A stretch of DNA of 19,245 bases, taken from assembly GCA_023442945.1 (NCBI GenBank), contig JAEZWW010000086.1, forward strand, positions 1-19,245, read 5' to 3'. This document shows positions 14,484-19,245 of this stretch, in pieces (position 1 is the stretch's first letter; every line of letters starts with the position of its first letter). Source of the DNA: Pseudomonadota bacterium (lineage in GTDB: Bacteria; Pseudomonadota; Gammaproteobacteria; Burkholderiales; Burkholderiaceae_C). The notes under the pieces are model-generated. The model searched no databases, was not told where the DNA came from, and worked only from the letters and a program-made list of their open reading frames with translations. Position numbers and translations under genes: made by a program.

Positions 14484-14512
14484 CTGCCGCTGCCGCTGCC
14501 GCTGCCGCTGCC
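14484..14512. repeat. CTGCCG hexanucleotide microsatellite
   Basis: Four perfect CTGCCG units (14484-14507) are followed by CTGCC of a fifth. The tract is about 65 bp upstream of the tetR -35 box. Such tracts can change length by slippage. Whether this one varies is unknown. Confidence 0.85.
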
Positions 14513-14685
14513 ACTCCCGAACGTCGGTTCGTTCCAACCTGGCGTGTTCAACCCCGGCCCGTTCAGCGCCGGCGCGGCGAACCTCGGGCCGCCCGCTCAG
14601 GGGTCGATCCCTGCGGCGGGTCGCCCGGCCAGCGCCCGCCCCAAGCGCCTGGCGGGCGTGACCAGCGCCATTCGCCAGCCCGGTA

Positions 14686-14752
14686 TTTGCTATCAATAAA
14701 GAAGCTGCTTGCGCAGGTGGTTGTAGGGCGTCAGGCCGATTTCTCTTGAAAT
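14686..14752 (+). repeat. Dispersed ~60 bp repeat, copy 4
   Basis: The plus-strand reading is TTGCTATCAATAAAG, then AGCTGCTTGCGCAGGTGG, then TTGTAGGGCGTCAGGCCGAT, then TTCTCTTGAAATCGA. It is the most complete-looking copy and close to the consensus. It lies 50 bp beyond the antiporter stop codon. Confidence 0.85.
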
Positions 14753-14802
14753 CGACTTGGTAGCCGCTGCCGCCGTCCCCACGGCCACCGCGCGCACCAA
14801 CA

Positions 14803-16368
14803 TCAAAGCAAGCTGGCCGGCCCCGTCGGGTCCGATTCGGGCAGGCGCAGGCCGACGATCAGCACGCGCGCGCCGTCCATGGCGCGCACGCTCAGCTGCG
14901 CGCCGCCCAGCGTCACGCGGTCGCCGACGACGGGCGGGCGGTTCAGCGCCTGGGCGATCCAGCGCTCCAGCGATTCGCCCGGCGCCGCGCCGCGCGGCGC
15001 AGGCAGGCCGTAGAAGGCGCACACGTCGGCCAGCGGCGCGCTGCCGTCCAGCGCAAAGTCGCCGTACAGCGCGCGGCGCCCGGCGGCGTCGTTGTCCTGG
15101 GGCAGGTTCAGCCCCAGCGCGCGCGCCGCCAGCGCAATGGTCGACCCCTGCAGCAGCAGCGACGCCAGCACCACCACGAACGCCACGTTGAACAGCGTGC
15201 GCGCACCCGGCACGCCGGCCATCAGCGGGAACACCGCCAGCACGATCGGCACCGCCCCGCGCAGACCGACCCAGGCGATGTACAGCACCTCGCGCGGCTC
15301 GAAGTGAAAGGGCTTCAGGCACAGCCACACCGTCAGCGGCCGCGCCACCAGCATCAAAAACGCCGCCACGCCCAGCGCCGGGCCCAGGCTGGGCAGCATC
15401 TCGCGCGGCGTCAGCAGCAGCCCCAGCAGCAGGAACATGCCGGCCTGGCTCAGCCACGCGTAGCCGTCCAGCGCCGACAGCGCCGGCGCCACCGCCGCCC
15501 GCGCGCGGGCGCGCGCCGTCACGCCCATGACGTACACCGCCAGAAAGCCCGAGCCGCCGACCCACGTCGTCGCCGCGAACACCGCCAGCCCCAGCGACAC
15601 GCACAGCAGCGCCAGAATGCCGCCCGACCCGCCCTGCGGCGCCAGGCGCGGGTAGGTGCGCCCCAGCAGCGCCGCCATCGCGAAGCCGCCGGCCAGCCCC
15701 GCCGCGCCGCCAATGCCGAACTGCTGCGCCAGCGTGCGCAGCGCGGCCAGCCAGGCGTCGGCGCCGCCGCCGGCGTCGCTGCCGCTGGCGTGGGCCAGCG
15801 CGATGCCGATGAAGGCGATGGTCAGGTACACCGCCATCGGGTCGTTCATGCCCGACTCGATCTCCAGCGTGGCGGCCACGCGTTCGTTCAGCCGCACGCG
15901 CGACGAGCGCAGCAGCGCAAACACCGCCGCCGCGTCGGTCGACCCGACGATCGAGCCCAGCAGCATCGCCAGCCGCCAGTCCAGGTCCAGCAGCCACCAC
16001 GCGCCCAGGCCCGTCAGGCCCGCGCTCATCACCACGCCCACGGTGGCCAGCAGCAGCGCCGGCCGCAGCCCGGTGCGGAAGGTAGCGAAATCGGTGCGCA
16101 GCCCGCCGTCCAGCAGGATGACCGCCAGCGCCACGTTGCCGACCCAGAAGCTCAGGTGGATGTCGTCAAAGACGATGCCGCCCGGCCCGTCCTCCCCCGC
16201 CATGATGCCGCCCAGCAGAAACACCAGCAGGAAGGAAAAGCCCGCGCGCGCCGACAGCAGCCCGGCCAGCACGCTGAAGAACACCAGCAGCGACGCAGCC
16301 AGCAGCGGAAGGATGAGCGCATCCACGGCAGACGACATGCGCCTGAACCTAGCAGAAGGCGTGCCCAT
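14803..16368 (-). CDS. nhaP2: Cation/proton antiporter, NhaP2/CvrA type (CPA1)
   Basis: This is an inner-membrane K+ or Na+/H+ antiporter that exchanges cytoplasmic cations for protons. It has 521 residues from ATG 16368, or 511 from ATG 16338. About 12-13 membrane helices cover the first 400. CPA1 landmarks are FLLGGIMAGEDGPGG, SIVGSTDAAAVFALLRSS, the Asn-Asp ion-site motif in ESGMNDPMAVYLT, and YIAWVGLRGAVPIVLA with its helix arginine. The C-terminal 85 residues (LADVCAFYGLPAP, then RPPVVGDRVTLGGAQLSVRA) form the CorC/HlyC-like regulatory domain that marks NhaP2 rather than NhaA or NhaP1 types. ATG 16368 has GAAAGG upstream at good spacing; ATG 16338 fits the family N-terminus but has a weaker site. 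The gene is bracketed by direct repeat copies 4 and 5. Ion preference is not decided by the sequence. Confidence 0.92.
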   Translation of the reverse strand: MGTPSARFRRMSSAVDALILPLLAASLLVFFSVLAGLLSARAGFSFLLVFLLGGIMAGEDGPGGIVFDDIHLSFWVGNVALAVILLDGGLRTDFATFRTGLRPALLLATVGVVMSAGLTGLGAWWLLDLDWRLAMLLGSIVGSTDAAAVFALLRSSRVRLNERVAATLEIESGMNDPMAVYLTIAFIGIALAHASGSDAGGGADAWLAALRTLAQQFGIGGAAGLAGGFAMAALLGRTYPRLAPQGGSGGILALLCVSLGLAVFAATTWVGGSGFLAVYVMGVTARARARAAVAPALSALDGYAWLSQAGMFLLLGLLLTPREMLPSLGPALGVAAFLMLVARPLTVWLCLKPFHFEPREVLYIAWVGLRGAVPIVLAVFPLMAGVPGARTLFNVAFVVVLASLLLQGSTIALAARALGLNLPQDNDAAGRRALYGDFALDGSAPLADVCAFYGLPAPRGAAPGESLERWIAQALNRPPVVGDRVTLGGAQLSVRAMDGARVLIVGLRLPESDPTGPASLL

Positions 16369-16413
16369 CGCGAAAGCCTTTCTTCCGCGGGGCGATTGCG
16401 TCGGTCGTTCAGG

Positions 16414-16478
16414 TGCTATGACCGTGATAGCTGGTTGCGCTGATGGTTGTAAGGCTGGCGGGCGATTTGTCTTTGAAT
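16414..16478 (+). repeat. Dispersed ~60 bp repeat, copy 5
   Basis: The plus-strand reading is GCTATGACCGTGATAGCTGG, then TTGCGCTGATGGTTGTAAGG, then CTGGCGGGCGATTTGTCTTT. It begins about 45 bp upstream of the antiporter start ATG 16368 and so lies in that gene's leader, in the orientation opposite to its transcription. Confidence 0.8.
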
Positions 16479-16638
16479 GTCGGCGAGGGCCGTACCCAGC
16501 GCGTCCGGGCCTGACCGGCGCCCCACCCGGACGGAGACAGGGCGCCAGCCAACCTGTCCGCCAGCCGCGCGTTCCCGCAGCCGCTGCCCAGCGCCCTGTC
16601 GTCACGCTCGCCGCCGAGATCGCGGGTTAGCCCGCATA

Positions 16639-16693
16639 GAAAATATTTTCGATATTATGCAATATATAAAAAACACTAATTGATATATCAAAT
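16639..16693. promoter_or_regulatory. AT-rich island with three palindromes
   Basis: This is a sharp drop in GC. It contains GAAAATATTTTC (16639-16650, perfect 12 bp palindrome), ATATT-ATGC-AATAT (about 16653-16666) and TTGATATATCAA (16680-16691, perfect 12 bp palindrome). Spaced palindromes of this kind in a divergent gap suggest binding by a regulator or a nucleoid protein. The binder is unknown. Confidence 0.5.
16663..16691 (-). promoter_or_regulatory. Candidate sigma70 promoter for the antiporter gene
   Basis: On the minus strand TTGATA (16691-16686, 5 of 6) and TATATA (16668-16663, 4 of 6) are 17 bp apart. TATATT (5 of 6) is offered two bases further on. The leader to ATG 16368 would be about 290 bases and would include repeat copy 5. 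The -35 box is half of the TTGATATATCAA palindrome. Confidence 0.45.
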
Positions 16694-16847
16694 AGATGTT
16701 TTCCAACGCTTTCAGCGAGCCCGCTATGTGGCTGACGCCGCTTCGACCATCGACCGGGCCTGACCGCCGGGCACCTGCCCCTGGCCGCCTGTCCACGTTC
16801 CATTGTTGTGCGCGCGTCCGGCGACCCAGCGCATCCGCGCCGACCCC

Positions 16848-16868
16848 GGTCGGCGCTTTGCGCCGGCC
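16848..16868. other. Strong GC hairpin in the hydrolase upstream region
   Basis: GGTCGGCGC (16848-16856) and GCGCCGGCC (16860-16868) pair at 8 of 9 positions around a TTT loop. No T-run follows on either strand, so it is not an obvious terminator. It lies about 185 bp before the serine hydrolase start. Confidence 0.4.
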
Positions 16869-17051
16869 AAAGGTTGCCGCACGGCGCACGGCGCACGGGT
16901 CGGGCCGGCTGAACGGCGCTGCCCCCGCCGCCAGCCGCCGCCCCGCCGCCCGCCGCTGCACGCGGCATCCCTCACCTTTTCTCCTGACGCGAGCAGCGCC
17001 CGCGCGGCGCTGGCCTTCCCCCCTTTTTCTTTCCCCATCTCTGGAGCTTTC

Positions 17052-18518
17052 ATGCGCAGCGCACCCCGTTTCCCCCGCCGCCGCACCCTGGGCGCGGCAC
17101 TGCTTTGCCTGTCGGCCAGCGGCTTGAACACCGCCCTGGCGCAGGACAAGCCCAAGGCCATCCAGCAGCGCGACAACGCGGCGTCGCTGACGCTCAACCT
17201 GCTGTGCAACGCCCGCTTCGTGTCGGGCCGGCAAACGGACGACGTCATCCGCGACGACTTCCACGTCTTCCCCGGCGCGCAGGCCATCTGGAAGTCGGCC
17301 GAGCTGACGGTCGACGCGACGCAGGGCCGCATGACCGTGCGCCTGCCTGCCACGGCGACGACGCCGGGCTTTGAGCAGACCTCGGTCTACACCGCGGGCT
17401 ACGGCTGCACGCTGCTGCCCGCGGGCGTGGCCAAGGTGTCGACCCCCGCTGTGCCGGCGTCACCCCCGCCGCGCGCCGCGCCGCTGGAGAAAGCCCGGCT
17501 CAGCGCCGAGCAGCAAAAAGCCGTTGACGCGGCCTTGGACTTCGCCTTCCAGGAGCCGACCGACTGGCGCCTGGGCACGCGCGGCGTGGTCGTGCTGCAG
17601 AACGGCCGCCTGGTGGCCGAGCGCTATTCGCCCGGCATCAGCGCTGACACGCGGCTGGTCAGCTGGTCCATGGCCAAGAGCATCACCGCCACGCTGCTTG
17701 GCGTGTACACCAAGACCCAACCGCTTGACCTGAACGCGCCGGCGCCGATCCCCGCCTGGCAGCAGGCGGGGGACCCGCGGGCGAAGATCCGCACCATCGA
17801 CCTGCTGCAGATGGCGTCCGGCCTGGCTTTCCCCCGACCGACGCAAGAAGGCAAGGGCTTGCTGACCGACATGGACTACCAGTCCTCGGTCTACTTCAAG
17901 CCGCAGGACACGGAAAAACTGGCGCAGTCGCCCGAGCTGAAAGACCCGCCCGGCACGCGCTTCGACTACAAGAACAGCGACCCCCTGGCGCTGGGCAGCG
18001 TGATGCGGCGCGGGCTGACAGCCCTGGGCGTTGACTACCTGGCCTGGCCCAAGCGCGCGCTGTTCGATCCGGTGGGCGCCCACGGCGCCGTGATGAACGT
18101 CGACGCTTGGGGCAACTTCATCAACTCGGGCATGGTGTTTGCCACGGCGCAGGACTTTGCCCGCATCGGCCAGCTGTGGCTGAACGACGGCCGCTGGGGC
18201 CAGGCCCAACTGCTGCCGGCCGGCTGGGTCGGCAAGATGACCGCGCCGTCGCCCGCCAGCGCCGCTTACGGTGGACTGGTCTGGCTCAACACCCAGGGCG
18301 CCTACCCGAACGTACCGCGGGACGCCTACGCGTTCGCTGGTGCATTTGGACAGCGGGTGATGGTCGTGCCTTCGCGCGGCCTGGTGGTGGCGCGGCTGGG
18401 CTCCAGCGACCGCGCGTTCGACGACGTGCCGGCGGCACAGTCCGCCACGGGCGAGCCGCGGGACTTTCCGTCGCACTTCGACCGCGTGGTCATGCGCTTG
18501 CTGGCAGCGCTGCCGTGA
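17052..18518 (+). CDS. Exported serine hydrolase, beta-lactamase class C / NylB type
   Basis: The 488-residue periplasmic hydrolase belongs to the SxxK acyl-enzyme superfamily. Residues 1-30 are a signal peptide (cleavage after ALA-30). PRRRTLGAALL has consecutive arginines that could serve Tat, but Sec is equally possible. Residues about 31-130 form a distinct N-terminal region (LLCNARFVSGRQTDDVIRDD) with cysteines 52 and 119, then a proline linker. The catalytic domain has Ser206-x-x-Lys209 (SMAK), then Tyr306-x-Asn308 (DYKNSD), and GAFGQRVMVVPSRG at about 430-443 in place of the third KTG-type motif. This arrangement is nearer to esterase, peptidase and 6-aminohexanoate-dimer hydrolase relatives than to AmpC, so resistance should not be assumed. 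CTGGAG lies five bases before ATG 17052. The substrate is unknown. Direct repeats 5 and 6 flank it. Confidence 0.9.
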   Translation: MRSAPRFPRRRTLGAALLCLSASGLNTALAQDKPKAIQQRDNAASLTLNLLCNARFVSGRQTDDVIRDDFHVFPGAQAIWKSAELTVDATQGRMTVRLPATATTPGFEQTSVYTAGYGCTLLPAGVAKVSTPAVPASPPPRAAPLEKARLSAEQQKAVDAALDFAFQEPTDWRLGTRGVVVLQNGRLVAERYSPGISADTRLVSWSMAKSITATLLGVYTKTQPLDLNAPAPIPAWQQAGDPRAKIRTIDLLQMASGLAFPRPTQEGKGLLTDMDYQSSVYFKPQDTEKLAQSPELKDPPGTRFDYKNSDPLALGSVMRRGLTALGVDYLAWPKRALFDPVGAHGAVMNVDAWGNFINSGMVFATAQDFARIGQLWLNDGRWGQAQLLPAGWVGKMTAPSPASAAYGGLVWLNTQGAYPNVPRDAYAFAGAFGQRVMVVPSRGLVVARLGSSDRAFDDVPAAQSATGEPRDFPSHFDRVVMRLLAALP

Positions 18519-18547
18519 TCGTGGGGGTCGTCAGTGTGTGCCATCGA

Positions 18548-18609
18548 CTATGAAATGGATAGCTGGCTGCGCTGGTGGGTGTAGGGCTAGAGGCCGATTT
18601 TTCTTGAAG
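18548..18609 (+). repeat. Dispersed ~60 bp repeat, copy 6
   Basis: The plus-strand reading is CTATGAAATGGATAGCTGG, then CTGCGCTGGTGGGTGTAGGG, then CTAGAGGCCGATTTTTCTTG. It lies between the convergent ends of the serine hydrolase and DUF1772 genes, 30 bp after the hydrolase stop. Confidence 0.85.
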
Positions 18610-18677
18610 TAAGGTCGACCACGTTACAGCTCGGCGCCCTGCACGGCGCCAGGCCAGAACTTGGCGGGCGACCGGAT

Positions 18678-19184
18678 CTAAGCCACCGTCCGGCGCGGCC
18701 AGGCCAGCACGGCCACGGCCGCGGCGAAACACAGCGCTGACGCGCCCGCGCGCAGCGCGTTGGCAGCGTTCCAGTCGGTGCGTGCCGCTTCCCATTGCGG
18801 CGGCGGCGCGGTGGGCGACCAGGTGGCCAGGGCTTCGTTGATCGGCACGTTCAGGCTGCGCGTAACCCAGAACACCGCCGCGCCGTACGCCAGGGCAATC
18901 ACCACCCACGCCCCGGCGCGGCCGCGCTGGCCGGCCCACAGCGCCAGCGCGACCACGACCCAGGGCAGCAGCGCGCTGCCGAAGTAGGTGATGCCGAACA
19001 GGGCGTTGCGCACCACGCGGTTGATCGCCTGCTGGACGGTGATGTAGGTCGCCGCGTCCAGCCCGGCCATGGCCGGCGCCACGTCCACCGCGAAGGCGAA
19101 GAAAAAGCCGGCCATCAGGCCCAGCAACAGCGTGGCGGCGCCTTCGGCCGCGGCCAGCCCGGGGCGGCGAACGGCGGCCGTCAT
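18678..19184 (-). CDS. DUF1772 (anthrone oxygenase-like) membrane protein
   Basis: This 168-residue integral membrane protein has four hydrophobic segments (about 14-34, 58-82, 90-108 and 143-162). The DUF1772 signature is clear: LDAATYITVQQAINRVVRN, FGITYFGSALLP, VTRSLNVPINEALATW, and finally RTDWNAANALRAGAS. The conserved Asn, Arg and Trp residues of the last two blocks are those shared with anthrone oxygenase-like proteins, but no reaction is established for the bacterial members, and none is claimed here. ATG 19184 overlaps the stop codon of an upstream frame by 4 bp (ATGA), so it is probably co-translated with that gene. It converges with the serine hydrolase gene. Confidence 0.85.
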   Translation of the reverse strand: MTAAVRRPGLAAAEGAATLLLGLMAGFFFAFAVDVAPAMAGLDAATYITVQQAINRVVRNALFGITYFGSALLPWVVVALALWAGQRGRAGAWVVIALAYGAAVFWVTRSLNVPINEALATWSPTAPPPQWEAARTDWNAANALRAGASALCFAAAVAVLAWPRRTVA

Positions 19185-19245
19185 GGGGCCGGCATCGGGT
19201 GTGCGGCGACCGGCGCGGTGCGGCGCGGCCAGGTCAGGCGCGCGC
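19181..19245 (-). CDS. C-terminal tail of an upstream gene, cut by window edge
   Basis: A minus-strand frame is open from the window edge to TGA 19183-19181, giving 20 residues (RLTWPRRTAPVAAHPMPAP at the end). Its stop overlaps the DUF1772 start in an ATGA junction, the usual sign of a coupled operon pair. The LTWPRRTA segment resembles the LAWPRRTV end of the DUF1772 protein, which hints at, but does not prove, a similar membrane protein. The function is unknown. Confidence 0.4.
   Translation of the reverse strand, partial: ARLTWPRRTAPVAAHPMPAP

Larger units (their letters stand above)
14392..14802. other. Gap between tetR and the antiporter gene, 411 bp
   Basis: This gap holds the tetR promoter, a CTGCCG microsatellite (14484-14512) and dispersed repeat copy 4 (14686-14752). 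An open plus-strand frame without a start codon runs 14475-14699. I see no supportable gene. Confidence 0.55.
16369..17051. other. Divergent gap between antiporter and serine hydrolase, 683 bp
   Basis: This gap has no supportable gene on either strand. It holds repeat copy 5 (16414-16478), a GC-rich stretch, an AT-rich island with three palindromes and a promoter (16639-16693), and a strong GC hairpin (16848-16868). Open frames across it have the arginine/proline/alanine-rich composition of noncoding GC-rich DNA. Confidence 0.6.

Noticed and set aside
16696..17127. 143-codon plus-strand frame before the serine hydrolase
   Set aside because: Its composition is Arg/Pro/Ala-rich with no domain, and it runs out of frame into the hydrolase signal peptide region.
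17052..18518. Antibiotic resistance beta-lactamase (AmpC)
   Set aside because: Although SxxK and YxN motifs are present, the KTG motif is replaced and the architecture fits NylB/esterase-type relatives.
1205..18609. CRISPR array
   Set aside because: The six repeats are kilobases apart with genes between them, diverged, in both orientations, and no cas gene is present.

Overview
The window is a gene-dense, roughly 65-70% GC stretch of a betaproteobacterial chromosome. The best guess is Burkholderiales, family Comamonadaceae. This rests on codon usage, on protein content (exosortase H pair, Comamonadaceae-type HAE1 RND pump, the pcm-rhodanese-TolC order) and on two short dispersed repeat families that I associate with that family. 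No rRNA, tRNA, CRISPR array, insertion sequence or phage gene was seen.

Layout. (1) 1-1202, minus: a CYTH-CHAD protein cut by the window edge. (2) 1324-1737, minus: glyoxalase I (gloA). (3) 1979-4887, plus: a complete TRAP transporter in the order dctQ-dctM-dctP, closed by a strong intrinsic terminator (4942-4970). (4) 5262-6447, plus: exosortase H and its associated membrane protein, behind a leader with a promoter-like sequence and a terminator-like hairpin next to an unusual GTG start. (5) 14367-6484, minus: a six-gene co-directional cluster of TetR regulator, membrane fusion protein, RND pump, Pcm-like methyltransferase, rhodanese and TolC-family outer-membrane channel. Together these supply a full tripartite efflux system under an evidently self-repressing TetR promoter. 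(6) 16368-14803, minus: a NhaP2/CvrA-type cation/proton antiporter. (7) 17052-18518, plus: an exported SxxK serine hydrolase of the beta-lactamase class C/NylB type. (8) 19184-18678, minus: a DUF1772 membrane protein, overlapping by 4 bp the tail of another gene that runs off the window.

Most of the genes are ordinary. The unusual content lies between and inside them. Six diverged copies of a ~60 bp repeat occupy six intergenic gaps. The three copies left of 12.5 kb point one way and the three to the right point the other. The right-hand copies bracket the antiporter gene and the serine hydrolase gene as direct repeats. A different, GC-rich palindromic repeat appears to sit in frame inside the RND pump gene, adding about 30 residues to a porter-domain loop without breaking the frame. 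A very AT-rich 70 bp island with three palindromes lies between the antiporter and the hydrolase and holds a good promoter candidate for the antiporter. No IPTLxxWG-CTERM substrate of exosortase H is encoded here, so its targets must lie elsewhere.

All assignments come from reading translated sequence and motifs by eye. No database search was run.
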